This document shows, one piece after another, positions 8,001 through 16,783 of a DNA stretch of 64,000 nt (its first letter is position 1; every line of letters starts with the position of its first letter). Position numbers and translations under genes: made by a program. A model generated the notes under the pieces. The model searched no databases and was not told the origin of the DNA. It saw only the letters and a list, made by a program, of their open reading frames with translations. The DNA lies in contig NZ_CP034442.1 of assembly GCF_007475365.1 (NCBI RefSeq), positions 1 to 64,000 of the forward strand, written 5' to 3'. Origin of the DNA: Streptococcus oralis subsp. dentisani (lineage in GTDB: Bacteria > Bacillota > Bacilli > Lactobacillales > Streptococcaceae).

Positions 8001-9737
8001 ATGCTCTATATTTGGTCTTATTTGAAAAAATATCCCAAGTGGTTATTCCTGGATTTCTTTGGCGCGGTTTTCTTTGTTATCGTCAATCTTGGACTGCCAA
8101 CTGTTCTGGCTCGGATGATTGATGAAGGTGTGAATAAAGGAAATGAACATCAATTGTATGTTTGGGCCACTATCATGCTGGTGATTATCCTATGTGGAAC
8201 CTTGGGGCGTATAGTCTTGTCCTACGCAGCTAGTAAGCTGACGACCAATATGGTCAAGGATATGAGGGATGATCTCTATGCCAAATTACAAGAGTATTCT
8301 CATCATGAATATGAAAAGATAGGAGTATCTTCACTGGTTACTCGTATTACCAGTGATGCCTTTGTTCTCATGCAATTTGCAGAACAGACCTTAAAACTGG
8401 GTGTCATCACTCCCATGATGATGTTGTCTAGTATTTTAATGATCTTTTTGACCAGCCCGTCATTGGCTTGGATAGTAGCTTTTGCAGTACCTTTCTTGGC
8501 TGTGGTGGTTATTTATGTGGCTGTCAAGACTCGCCCTTTGTCAGAGAAACAGCAGAAAACTTTGGACAAAATCAATCAATACGCTCGTGAAAATCTGATG
8601 GGGCTTCGTGTCATTCGTGCCTTTGCTCGTGAGGAGTTTCAAGAAGAACGCTTTGCAGGACAAAATGCGGTCTATGCAGCTAATTCCAATCGTCTGTTTA
8701 AACTAACTGGCTTGACGGAACCCTTGTTTGTTCAGATTATCATTGCCATGATTGTGGCTATTGTCTGGTTTGCTCTGGATCCTATCAAACAAGGTAGTTT
8801 GCAAATTGGGGATCTAGTAGCCTTTATCGAATATAGTTTTCACGCCCTCTTGTCCTTCCTTTTCCTATCTAATCTCTTCACTATGTACCCTCGTACAGCT
8901 GTTTCGAGTGAACGGTTGAAAGAAGTCATGGATATGCCAATCTCTATTGATTCCAATGAAGGAGGCGTTAGAGAGACAGCAACCCACGGCTATTTGGAAT
9001 TTGAAAATGTCACCTTTGCCTATCCTGGTGAGACGGAAAATCCTGTTTTGCACAATATTTCTTTCAGTGCTAAACCAGGTGAAACCATTGCTTTTATCGG
9101 ATCGACCGGATCGGGCAAGTCCTCTCTTGTGCAATTGATTCCTCGTTTTTACGATGTCACGCTTGGGAAAATCAAAGTTGATGGTATCGATGTGAGAGAT
9201 TATCGCCTCAAGTCTCTCCGTCAAAAGATTGGTTTTATTCCGCAGAAGGCCTTGCTCTTTACCGGAACTATCGCTGAAAATATCCGCTATGGGAAGGAAG
9301 ATGCTAGTCACAAAGACCTACATCAGGCAGCAGATGTGGCGCAAGCCAAAGATTTTATCGAAAGCCGAGAAGAAGGCTTTGCGACCCATCTAGCTGAAGG
9401 TGGAAGCAATCTTTCTGGGGGACAGAAGCAACGTCTCTCAATTGCCCGAGCGGTTATAAAGAATCCTGATATCTATATTTTTGACGATTCTTTCTCAGCC
9501 TTGGACTATCGCACGGATGCCATTTTACGCCGTCGTCTCAAGGAAGTAACACAGAATGCTACGGTTTTAATCGTCGCTCAACGTGTCGGAACCATCATGG
9601 ATGCGGATCAGATCATCGTTCTTGATAAAGGGGAAATCGTGGGTCGCGGTCGACATGAGGAATTGATGGAAACCAATGACATCTATCGTGAAATTGCTGA
9701 GTCGCAGTTGAAAAACGCATCGCTAACAGAAGAATAG
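8001..9737 (+). CDS. ABC exporter half-transporter, subunit with non-canonical ATP site
   Basis: A 578-residue half-transporter: six membrane helices (residues about 15-300) followed by an ATPase domain. Walker A is GSTGSGKSS, the signature LSGGQKQRLS is intact, but the Walker B catalytic glutamate is Asp (IFDDSFSALD) and the switch histidine is Gln (VAQRVGT). That combination marks the non-canonical partner in heterodimeric exporters such as LmrC/LmrD. The start is ATG 8001, 4 bases after AGGAGG; the ATG at 7986 lies before that site. Its partner begins 8 bases downstream. The substrate, perhaps a drug or peptide, is not shown by the sequence. Confidence 0.88.
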   Translation: MLYIWSYLKKYPKWLFLDFFGAVFFVIVNLGLPTVLARMIDEGVNKGNEHQLYVWATIMLVIILCGTLGRIVLSYAASKLTTNMVKDMRDDLYAKLQEYSHHEYEKIGVSSLVTRITSDAFVLMQFAEQTLKLGVITPMMMLSSILMIFLTSPSLAWIVAFAVPFLAVVVIYVAVKTRPLSEKQQKTLDKINQYARENLMGLRVIRAFAREEFQEERFAGQNAVYAANSNRLFKLTGLTEPLFVQIIIAMIVAIVWFALDPIKQGSLQIGDLVAFIEYSFHALLSFLFLSNLFTMYPRTAVSSERLKEVMDMPISIDSNEGGVRETATHGYLEFENVTFAYPGETENPVLHNISFSAKPGETIAFIGSTGSGKSSLVQLIPRFYDVTLGKIKVDGIDVRDYRLKSLRQKIGFIPQKALLFTGTIAENIRYGKEDASHKDLHQAADVAQAKDFIESREEGFATHLAEGGSNLSGGQKQRLSIARAVIKNPDIYIFDDSFSALDYRTDAILRRRLKEVTQNATVLIVAQRVGTIMDADQIIVLDKGEIVGRGRHEELMETNDIYREIAESQLKNASLTEE

Positions 9738-9745
9738 GAGGAAAT

Positions 9746-11527
9746 ATGAAAACACAATCTAGTTTGGCTCGTTTGTGGAGCTATTTGAAAGCCTACCGTT
9801 TTTCTGTCTTTTTTGCAGTCTTTCTAAAAGTTTTAAGCGTAGTCATGAGTGTCTTGGAGCCTTTTGTATTGGGGTTAGCCATTACGGAGTTGACAAAGAA
9901 TCTCTTAGATATGGCTAATGGTCTTGCAGGCGCTCATATCAATACTGGCTACATCGGAACTGTTTTAATCATTTACCTCTTTAGAGGTCTCTTATATGAA
10001 CTTGGGTCTTATTATTCCAACTATTTCATGACCAATGCAGTCCAGTCTATGACTCAGGATCTGCGAAATGAAATGACTGAAAAGCTCAATCGTATCCCAG
10101 TATCTTTCTTTGATAAACACCAATTTGGTGATTTGTTGGGGCGCTTTACCAGTGATGTTGAGACAGTGTCCAACGCTCTTCAACAGTCTTTCCTCCAAAT
10201 TGTCAATGTCGTTCTGACGATTGTCCTTGTCATGGGAATGGTTTTATACTTGAACTTTCAACTGGCTATAGTGGTGATTCTATCCATTCCAGTGACCTAT
10301 TTCGGTGCCAGAAGCATCCTGAAACGTTCTCAGCCTTATTTTAAAGAACAGGCGGCTATTTTAGGACGGATGAATGGCTATGTGCAGGAAAATCTTACAG
10401 GTTTTAATGTCTTGAAACTCTACGGTCGTGAGGAATCCTCTCATAAAGAATTTTCTAAGATTACAGACGACCTCCAACGTGTTGGCTTTAAAGCCAGCTT
10501 TATCTCTGGGCTCATGATGCCAGCCCTTCATGCTGTATCGGACTTGACCTATCTGATCGTTGCAGTTCTTGGTGGTTTGCAAGTGATTGCGGGTCGCTTG
10601 ACAGTGGGGAATATGCAGGCCTTTGTTCAGTACGTTTGGCAGGTCAGCCAGCCTATCCAAAACATCACACAACTTGCGGGTCAAATGCAAAGTGCTAAGT
10701 CTTCGTTAGACCGCATCTTCGATATCTTGGATGAGACAGAGGAAGTCAAGGGAGAAGAACTCGAAATCCTTGAACCCTTAACAGGTCAGGTGACCTTCCA
10801 ACATGTTGACTTCCAGTATGTTGAAAACAAACCATTGATTCGAGACTTTAATCTGGAAGTTCAACCGGGAGAGATGGTGGCGATTGTTGGTCCTACTGGA
10901 GCTGGTAAGACGACCTTGATCAATCTGCTTATGCGCTTTTACGATGTCACAGCAGGCGCAATCTTGGTTGACGGGCAGGATATTCGCCAGTTGTCACGAC
11001 AAGACTACCGCCGTCAGTTTGGGATGGTCTTGCAGGATGCTTGGCTCTATGAAGGTACGATCAAAGAAAACCTACGTTTTGGAAATCTTGACGCCAGTGA
11101 CGAAGAAATAATAGAAGCTGCCAAAGCGGCAAATGTAGATCACTTTATCCGAACGCTTCCTAGTGGTTACAACATGGAGATGAACCAAGAGTCCAGCAAT
11201 ATTTCCCTCGGACAAAAACAACTTTTGACCATCGCGCGTGCTCTCCTAGCCAATCCTAAAATTCTTATTTTGGATGAAGCGACTTCCTCTGTTGACACCC
11301 GTTTGGAACTTTTGATTCAAAAAGCCATGAAACGCTTGATGAAGGGAAGAACAAGCTTTGTCATCGCCCACCGTCTCTCTACTATTCAAGAAGCGGATAA
11401 GATTCTCGTTCTTAAGGATGGACAGATTATTGAGCAGGGAAATCATGAAAGCTTGCTCCAAGAAAAAGGCTTTTATTATGATCTGTACCAAAGCCAATTT
11501 TCGAGCAAATCTGATCAAGTCAGCTAA
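9746..11527 (+). CDS. ABC exporter half-transporter, subunit with canonical Walker B
   Basis: A 593-residue half-transporter with six N-terminal membrane helices and an ATPase domain. Walker A GPTGAGKTT, catalytic glutamate LDEATSSVD and switch His (IAHRLST) are normal, while its signature is altered (ISLGQKQLL instead of LSGGQ). This is the exact complement of the subunit encoded just upstream, so together they should give one active and one degenerate ATP site. The ribosome binding site AGGAGG lies in the 8-base gap. Likely role: multidrug or peptide export; not determined by sequence. Confidence 0.88.
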   Translation: MKTQSSLARLWSYLKAYRFSVFFAVFLKVLSVVMSVLEPFVLGLAITELTKNLLDMANGLAGAHINTGYIGTVLIIYLFRGLLYELGSYYSNYFMTNAVQSMTQDLRNEMTEKLNRIPVSFFDKHQFGDLLGRFTSDVETVSNALQQSFLQIVNVVLTIVLVMGMVLYLNFQLAIVVILSIPVTYFGARSILKRSQPYFKEQAAILGRMNGYVQENLTGFNVLKLYGREESSHKEFSKITDDLQRVGFKASFISGLMMPALHAVSDLTYLIVAVLGGLQVIAGRLTVGNMQAFVQYVWQVSQPIQNITQLAGQMQSAKSSLDRIFDILDETEEVKGEELEILEPLTGQVTFQHVDFQYVENKPLIRDFNLEVQPGEMVAIVGPTGAGKTTLINLLMRFYDVTAGAILVDGQDIRQLSRQDYRRQFGMVLQDAWLYEGTIKENLRFGNLDASDEEIIEAAKAANVDHFIRTLPSGYNMEMNQESSNISLGQKQLLTIARALLANPKILILDEATSSVDTRLELLIQKAMKRLMKGRTSFVIAHRLSTIQEADKILVLKDGQIIEQGNHESLLQEKGFYYDLYQSQFSSKSDQVS

Positions 11528-11594
11528 TAAAATAAAGCTAAATTTTTCTTAAATTATCAGTCAATTACAACTTTTTTAATATGGGTTAATTTTC

Positions 11595-11623
11595 TTGCTT
11601 TTGTCTACTTGGAGTGGTATACT
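11595..11623 (+). promoter_or_regulatory. Promoter of dpr
   Basis: TTGCTT (11595-11600), 17-base spacer, TATACT (11618-11623) with TGG extended element. I could not make out a good PerR box. Confidence 0.75.
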
Positions 11624-11675
11624 GAGGTAGTAATCAATAATATGGTTACAAAAATAATTTTACGAGGTGAAAAAA

Positions 11676-12194
11676 ATGGTTGAATTGAAAAAAGATGCAT
11701 TAAAAGACGTAACAACATTATCTAAATCAGCGCCTGAAGCGCTAGCAAAAACAAAGGAAGTGCTTAACCAAGCAGTAGCAGACTTGTATGTGGCTCACAT
11801 TGCCCTTCACCAAGTACACTGGTACATGCGTGGTCGTGGTTTCCAAGTATGGCATCCTAAGATGGATGAATACATGGATAGCCTAGATGGTTACCTTGAT
11901 GAAGTCAGCGAACGCTTGATTACACTTGGTGGCAAACCTTATTCAACTTTGACAGAATTCCTTCAACACAGTGAAATCGAAGAAGAAGAAGGAGAATTCC
12001 GTAACGTTGAAGAAAGCTTGGAACGTGTTCTAGCGATTTACCGCTACCTCATCACTCTTTTCCAAAAGGCTTTGGATGTGACTGATGAAGAAGGTGACGA
12101 CGTTACAAACGATATCTTTGTTGGGGCTAAGGCTGAACTTGAGAAAACCGTTTGGATGCTTGCAGCAGAACTCGGACAAGCTCCTGGTTTGTAA
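11676..12194 (+). CDS. dpr: Dps-like peroxide resistance ferritin (Dpr)
   Basis: A 172-residue member of the Dps family, which forms a 12-subunit cage that oxidises and stores iron and protects DNA from Fenton chemistry. The ferroxidase ligands appear in [12 protein letters not shown] (His) and [22 protein letters not shown] (Asp, Glu), in the usual order. The ATG at 11676 is preceded by CGAGGTG; a GTG at 11667 lies inside that site. Catalase-negative streptococci rely on this protein for peroxide and oxygen tolerance. Monocistronic with its own terminator. Confidence 0.94.
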   Translation: MVELKKDALKDVTTLSKSAPEALAKTKEVLNQAVADLYVAHIALHQVHWYMRGRGFQVWHPKMDEYMDSLDGYLDEVSERLITLGGKPYSTLTEFLQHSEIEEEEGEFRNVEESLERVLAIYRYLITLFQKALDVTDEEGDDVTNDIFVGAKAELEKTVWMLAAELGQAPGL

Positions 12195-12261
12195 GATATA
12201 GTTGCTACCCCTTTTATCATTAGGTACTTGATAAGTGCCCATGACCAATCATCTTTTAAAA

Positions 12262-12296
12262 GTCATGTAACTGTAAAAAGTTGCATGATTTTTTTG
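12262..12296 (+). terminator. Terminator of dpr
   Basis: Stem TCATG-AACT / AGTT-CATGA (12263-12288) followed by a run of T. Confidence 0.85.
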
Positions 12297-12316
12297 TTTG
12301 CTGGACTTAGGACACA

Positions 12317-12345
12317 TTGTCAAAAGTAGGATTTTACGGTATAAT
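12317..12345 (+). promoter_or_regulatory. Promoter of the PhnA-like gene
   Basis: TTGTCA (12317-12322), 17-base spacer, TATAAT (12340-12345). Confidence 0.85.
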
Positions 12346-12404
12346 AGTTGCTGTTCGAGAAATTTTGATTTTCAAAAAATAGTGAAATGTTATAAGGAGA
12401 ACCC

Positions 12405-12743
12405 ATGAACAACTTACCAAATTGTCCAAAATGTAATTCAGAATATGTCTACGAAGATGGAAGTCTCTTGGTCTGTCCAGAGTGTGCCTATGAGTGGAAT
12501 CCTGCAGAAGTTGCAGAAGTAGAAGAAGGTGTTGTTGCTATCGATGCCAATGGAAATAAATTGGCTGACGGCGATACTGTAACTCTTATCAAGGATTTGA
12601 AAGTAAAAGGTGCGCCAAAGGATTTGAAACAAGGAACTCGTGTTAAAAATATCCGTATCGTAGAAGGTGACCACAACATCGATTGTAAGATTGATGGTTT
12701 TGGAGCTATGAAACTCAAATCAGAATTTGTTAAGAAAATCTAG
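12405..12743 (+). CDS. PhnA/YjdM family zinc-ribbon protein
   Basis: A 112-residue protein with an N-terminal zinc ribbon (CPKC near residue 6 and CPEC near 25) and a C-terminal SH3-like beta domain starting [20 protein letters not shown], the PhnA family arrangement. The old name alkylphosphonate uptake protein is misleading; no phosphonate genes are nearby and the function is unresolved. AAGGAGAA precedes the ATG. The membrane protein gene downstream starts 2 bases after its stop. Confidence 0.85.
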   Translation: MNNLPNCPKCNSEYVYEDGSLLVCPECAYEWNPAEVAEVEEGVVAIDANGNKLADGDTVTLIKDLKVKGAPKDLKQGTRVKNIRIVEGDHNIDCKIDGFGAMKLKSEFVKKI

Positions 12744-12745
12744 CC

Positions 12746-13369
12746 ATGAAACTGAATTATAAATTTATCTTTTATAGTCGTGTGCTCTTGTTCTTAGCGG
12801 CATTTACAGGAGTTTATTTGGAGATTACCAAGCACGGTGGTTTTGGTATGCTCCTTTACTACACTGTGTTGTCCAATCTTTTGGTAACGATTTTCACGGG
12901 TTATCTGCTCCGTGTGATGAGCCGTTCAGGTGAAAATTGGCAAAGTCCGACCTTGCTTCGTCTCAAGGGTGGTGTTACCATGAGTATCATGATTACCTGT
13001 GTGATTTACCATTTTATGCTTGCTCCGATTGCGACAGACTTTTACCGTGTGGAAAATTTCCTTTGCCACTATATCGTTCCACTCTGGTTTTTAGCCGACA
13101 CCCTCTTCTTTGATAAACAGTGTCGATACAAGATCTGGGATCCAGTCTTGTGGACCATCTTGCCCTTGGTTTATATGATTTTTGCCTTGTTTAACGGCCT
13201 GGTCTTAAAACTCAATATTCCGAATTCCAAGGACAATCCCTTCCCTTATTTCTTTTTAAATGTGAACAAGGGTTGGGACGTGGTTATCAAATGGTGTTTG
13301 ATCATTTTTGCGGCGTATATGGTTGCAGGCTTTATCTTCTATCTGATCAAGCAAATCAAGCGAAAATAG
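12746..13369 (+). CDS. Pr6Pr family integral membrane protein
   Basis: A 207-residue protein with about six hydrophobic helices and short charged loops. The segment HYIVPLWFLADTLFFD and the overall helix pattern match the Pr6Pr/FAR-17a-like family of unknown function. It has no visible ribosome binding site and begins two bases after the PhnA-like stop, so translation probably depends on coupling. Function not known. Confidence 0.7.
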   Translation: MKLNYKFIFYSRVLLFLAAFTGVYLEITKHGGFGMLLYYTVLSNLLVTIFTGYLLRVMSRSGENWQSPTLLRLKGGVTMSIMITCVIYHFMLAPIATDFYRVENFLCHYIVPLWFLADTLFFDKQCRYKIWDPVLWTILPLVYMIFALFNGLVLKLNIPNSKDNPFPYFFLNVNKGWDVVIKWCLIIFAAYMVAGFIFYLIKQIKRK

Positions 13370-13481
13370 TCTCCCTATGAGGAAAGTTAGGACGGAGTCT
13401 CTAGTTCAATCGGGCTCCTTCTTTTCTTGCCATCTTCCTTTTAAAAGGATCAACAGTGAGAAATATATAGAAAGAAAATCC

Positions 13482-14633
13482 ATGAAACAATTTTTAGAAC
13501 GGGCTAGTATTTTGGCCCTCTCCCTCGTTTTGATTACCTCCTTTTCCATCTCGAGTGCTTTACCAGCCATGTTTGACTACTATCAAGGCTACCCCAAAGA
13601 ACAAATCGAGCTCTTGGTCAGCCTTCCTTCTTTTGGAATCATGATCATGCTGATTTTAAATGGTTTTTTGGAACGTTTGTTTCCTGAGCGTCTTCAGATT
13701 AGTTTAGGGCTTCTCATCCTCTCTATCGGGGGAACAGCCCCCTTCTGGTATCAGGATTATAACTTTGTCTTTGCGATGCGGATTTTATTTGGTTTGGGTG
13801 TGGGGATGATCAATGCCAAGGCCATTTCTATTATCAGTGAACGCTATCATGGAAAGACACGGATCCAGATGCTGGGCCTTCGAGGATCGGCAGAAGTTGT
13901 CGGGGCGTCGATTTTGACTCTAGTGGTAGGTCAACTCTTATCCCTGGGATGGACAGTGACCTTCTTGGCCTACAGTGCGGGATTTTTAGTATTAATCCTT
14001 TATCTCCTATTTGTCCCTTATGGCAAAGAGAAGAAAGAGACTAAGAAAAAAGAGGTTGAAGCCGCTCGTCTCACAGGACAGATGAAAGGTTTGATTTTCC
14101 TTTTGGCTGTTGAAGCAGCAGTCGTTGTCTGCACCAACACAGCTATCACTATTCGTATCCCTAGTCTGATGGTTGAAAGAGGTCTAGGGGATGCTCAGAT
14201 ATATAGTTTGGTTCTGAGTGCCATGCAGTTAATTGGTATTTTGGCTGGTGTGAGTTTCTCATTCTTTATCTCGCTTTTCAAAGAAAGATTGCTCCTTTGG
14301 TCGGGTATCACCTTTGGATTGGGTCAGATTGTGATTGCCTGGTCTCAATCATTAGGGATGATGGTAATCGGTAGTATTGTCTCAGGTTTTGCCTACAGCG
14401 TAGCCTTGACCACTGTCTTTCAGATTTTATCGGAGAGAATTCCAGCCAAACTCCTTAATCAGGCAACTTCCTTAGCAGTATTAGGATGTAGCTTTGGTGC
14501 CTTTACCACACCATTCGTTCTGGGGGCTGTCGGTATGGTCACTCAAAACGGGATGCTGGTCTTCACCATTCTAGGATGCTGGTTAATAGTGACTTCCGTA
14601 TTTGTCATGTTTTCTCTTCGAAAGAAAGCTTAG
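13482..14633 (+). CDS. MFS transporter
   Basis: A 383-residue major facilitator protein with twelve predicted membrane helices and a charged central loop (KKETKKKEVEAARL) around residue 185. The N-terminal half has the short helix 2-3 loop FLERLFPERLQ. It resembles the CynX/NimT group of anion or small-molecule transporters, but the substrate cannot be assigned. The ATG at 13482 is chosen because the 35 upstream codons are polar and poorly conserved in type. A terminator overlaps the stop codon. Confidence 0.8.
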   Translation: MKQFLERASILALSLVLITSFSISSALPAMFDYYQGYPKEQIELLVSLPSFGIMIMLILNGFLERLFPERLQISLGLLILSIGGTAPFWYQDYNFVFAMRILFGLGVGMINAKAISIISERYHGKTRIQMLGLRGSAEVVGASILTLVVGQLLSLGWTVTFLAYSAGFLVLILYLLFVPYGKEKKETKKKEVEAARLTGQMKGLIFLLAVEAAVVVCTNTAITIRIPSLMVERGLGDAQIYSLVLSAMQLIGILAGVSFSFFISLFKERLLLWSGITFGLGQIVIAWSQSLGMMVIGSIVSGFAYSVALTTVFQILSERIPAKLLNQATSLAVLGCSFGAFTTPFVLGAVGMVTQNGMLVFTILGCWLIVTSVFVMFSLRKKA

Positions 14634-14655
14634 GATTGATTTCCTAAGTTTTTCT
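14629..14655 (+). terminator. Terminator overlapping the MFS gene stop
   Basis: CTTAGGA (14629-14635) / TCCTAAG (14642-14648) followed by a T-rich run; the TAG stop is inside the stem. Confidence 0.8.
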
Positions 14656-14694
14656 TTTTGGTTTTTGTCCCCAGACAATTATTGTTTTTTAAAC

Positions 14695-14723
14695 TTGTTT
14701 GTACTATTATTTCCTGATAAAAT
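14695..14723 (+). promoter_or_regulatory. Promoter of truA placing transcription start at the ATG
   Basis: TTGTTT (14695-14700), 17-base spacer, TGA-TAAAAT (-10 at 14718-14723). Only six bases separate the -10 from the ATG at 14730, and no Shine-Dalgarno is present. The mRNA is predicted to be leaderless. Confidence 0.75.
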
Positions 14724-14729
14724 AGACAC

Positions 14730-15479
14730 ATGACAAGATATAAAGCAATCATTTCTTATGACGGTTACGCTTTTGCTGGTTTTCAGCGCCAGCCTCATGC
14801 GCGGAGCGTTCAGGAGGAAATCGAAAAAACGTTAACCAGATTAAATAAGGGGCGAGCCATCACTGTTCACGGTGCTGGTAGGACTGATAGTGGGGTTCAT
14901 GCCCTGGGACAGGTTATTCATTTTGATCTGCCCTATCAGATGGATGAGGAAAAACTCCGTTTTGCTCTGGATACCCAGTCTCCAGAAGATATCGATGTGA
15001 TTTCGATTGAGATTGTGGCAGATGACTTTCATTGCCGTTATGCTAAGCATAGCAAGACCTATGAGTTTATCGTGGATAGGGGGCGTCCCAAAAATCCTAT
15101 GCGTCGTCACTATGCCACTCACTTTCCTTATCCACTCGATGTGGAACGGATGCAGGCGGCCATCAAAAAGCTAGAGGGAACCCATGATTTCACCGGTTTT
15201 ACCGCCTCTGGGACTAGTGTAGAGAACAAGGTTCGAACCATTACAGAAGCCAGCCTTAGTGTTGATGAGACAGGCCAATTTTTGACCTTTACCTTTTCAG
15301 GAAATGGTTTCTTGTATAAGCAGATTCGCAATATGGTGGGGACAATGCTCAAAATCGGAAATAATCGAATGCCAGTTGAGCAGATTGACCTCATCTTGGA
15401 GAAGAAGGACAGGCAACTTGCAGGTCCCACGGCTGCACCGAATGGCTTGTATTTAAAGGAGATTCGTTATGAAGAATAA
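14730..15479 (+). CDS. truA: tRNA pseudouridine synthase A
   Basis: A 249-residue enzyme that makes pseudouridine at positions 38-40 in the tRNA anticodon arm. The catalytic aspartate is in [15 protein letters not shown] (near residue 53), with the N-terminal [15 protein letters not shown] and C-terminal [11 protein letters not shown] motifs. It starts the operon with the PdxK-like kinase, whose start overlaps its last 11 bases. The start codon lies right at the predicted transcription start, so translation is probably leaderless for this first gene only. Confidence 0.95.
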   Translation: MTRYKAIISYDGYAFAGFQRQPHARSVQEEIEKTLTRLNKGRAITVHGAGRTDSGVHALGQVIHFDLPYQMDEEKLRFALDTQSPEDIDVISIEIVADDFHCRYAKHSKTYEFIVDRGRPKNPMRRHYATHFPYPLDVERMQAAIKKLEGTHDFTGFTASGTSVENKVRTITEASLSVDETGQFLTFTFSGNGFLYKQIRNMVGTMLKIGNNRMPVEQIDLILEKKDRQLAGPTAAPNGLYLKEIRYEE

Positions 15480-16242
15480 TCGCATTTTAGCCCTTTCTGG
15501 GAATGATATTTTTAGTGGTGGCGGTTTGTCAGCTGATTTGGCTACCTATACTTTAAATGGTTTGCATGGCTTTGTAGCAGTGACTTGTTTGACGGCTGTG
15601 ACAGAAAAGGGTTTTGAAGTCTTTCCTACGGACGATACTATTTTTCAACATGAGTTGGATAGTTTGCGTGACGTGGACTTTGCGGGGATCAAGATTGGTC
15701 TTCTCCCTACTGTCAGTGTAGCTGAGAAGACACTGGACTTTATCAAGCAACGCCCAGGGGTGCCTGTAGTTCTAGATCCTGTCTTGGTCTGTAAGGAAAC
15801 GCACGACGTGGCTGTGAGTGAACTCTGTCAAGAATTGATCCGCTTTTTCCCTCATGTTAGCGTGATTACGCCAAATCTCCCTGAAGCAGAATTATTAGCT
15901 GGTCAGGAGATTAAAACCTTGGAAGATATGAAGGCTGCAGCGCAGAAATTGCATGAATTAGGAGCGCCAGCAGTTATTATCAAGGGAGGTAATCGCCTTA
16001 GTCAGGACAAGGCTGTGGATGTCTTTTATGATGGGCAAACCTTCACTGTCCTAGAAAATCCCGTTATCCAAGGTCAAAATGCTGGTGCAGGTTGTACCTT
16101 TGCCTCAAGCATTGCCAGTCACTTGGTTAAAGGTGATGAACTTTTACCAGCAGTAGAGAGCTCTAAGGCTTTCGTTTACCGTGCTATTGCACAAGCAGAT
16201 CAATATGGAGTAAGACAATATGAAGCAAACCAAAACAACTAA
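15469..16242 (+). CDS. pdxK: ThiD-like pyridoxal/pyridoxine kinase (PdxK, CC-PLK type)
   Basis: A 257-residue ribokinase-fold kinase. Sequence favours the dual-cysteine pyridoxal kinase group over true HMP kinase: Cys follows the DPVLV strand ([11 protein letters not shown]) and the active-site loop is GAGCTFASS, whereas ThiD normally has GTGCT and a different lid. It should phosphorylate B6 vitamers to supply pyridoxal phosphate. The gene overlaps truA and the downstream ECF component, so all three are probably translated together. HMP phosphorylation remains an alternative activity. Confidence 0.8.
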   Translation: MKNNRILALSGNDIFSGGGLSADLATYTLNGLHGFVAVTCLTAVTEKGFEVFPTDDTIFQHELDSLRDVDFAGIKIGLLPTVSVAEKTLDFIKQRPGVPVVLDPVLVCKETHDVAVSELCQELIRFFPHVSVITPNLPEAELLAGQEIKTLEDMKAAAQKLHELGAPAVIIKGGNRLSQDKAVDVFYDGQTFTVLENPVIQGQNAGAGCTFASSIASHLVKGDELLPAVESSKAFVYRAIAQADQYGVRQYEANQNN

Positions 16243-16681
16243 AATCGCCCTTGTATCTCTTTTGACAGCCCTTTCTGTGGTTCTAGGTTATTTCTTAAAA
16301 ATCCCAACACCAACAGGCATTCTAACTCTCTTAGATGCGGGTGTCTTCTTTGCAGCCTTCTACTTTGGTAGTCGTGAAGGGGCTGTCGTTGGAGGACTAG
16401 CAGGTTTCTTGATTGACCTCTTATCAGGCTATCCACAGTGGATGTTCTTTAGCTTGGTAAACCATGGCTTGCAGGGATTTTTCGCAGGATTTAAAGGGAA
16501 ATCTCAGTGGCTAGGCCTTATCTTAGCTACTATTGCGATGGTAGGAGGCTACGCCTTGGGTTCAACTTTGATGAATGGCTGGGCAGCAGCCCTACCAGAA
16601 ATCCTACCAAACTTCCTGCAAAATATCGTGGGAATGGTTGTAGGGTTTGTGCTTAGTCAAAGTATTAAGAAAATTAAGTAA
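16220..16681 (+). CDS. ECF transporter S-component, probably for vitamin B6 or a related pyrimidine
   Basis: A 153-residue protein with about five or six membrane helices, of the size of energy-coupling-factor substrate-binding subunits. It begins [19 protein letters not shown], the usual N-terminal helix with small residues. No ATPase or EcfT lies nearby, so it would use the shared ECF module. Overlap with the PdxK-like kinase suggests uptake of the kinase substrate (pyridoxine/pyridoxal, or HMP). GGAG is upstream of the ATG. Confidence 0.75.
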   Translation: MKQTKTTKIALVSLLTALSVVLGYFLKIPTPTGILTLLDAGVFFAAFYFGSREGAVVGGLAGFLIDLLSGYPQWMFFSLVNHGLQGFFAGFKGKSQWLGLILATIAMVGGYALGSTLMNGWAAALPEILPNFLQNIVGMVVGFVLSQSIKKIK

Positions 16682-16711
16682 AGCGGCTGGAGAAAAGTTC
16701 TAAAAATCAGA

Positions 16712-16758
16712 AAAACGCATAATATCAGGTGTTGAAAAACCTTGATATTATGCGTTTT
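16712..16758. repeat. Palindromic terminator-like repeat, copy 1
   Basis: AAAACGCATAATATCA (16712-16727) / TGATATTATGCGTTTT (16743-16758), perfect 16-base arms, lying between converging genes and usable as a terminator in both directions. The same 16-base arms recur at 45797-45843. Confidence 0.85.
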
Positions 16759-16783
16759 ATTGTGGGAAGATTTTCGAAAAATA

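Noticed and set aside
11530..11675. Possible PerR/Fur operator upstream of dpr
   Set aside because: Only weak AT-rich partial matches to the 7-1-7 consensus.
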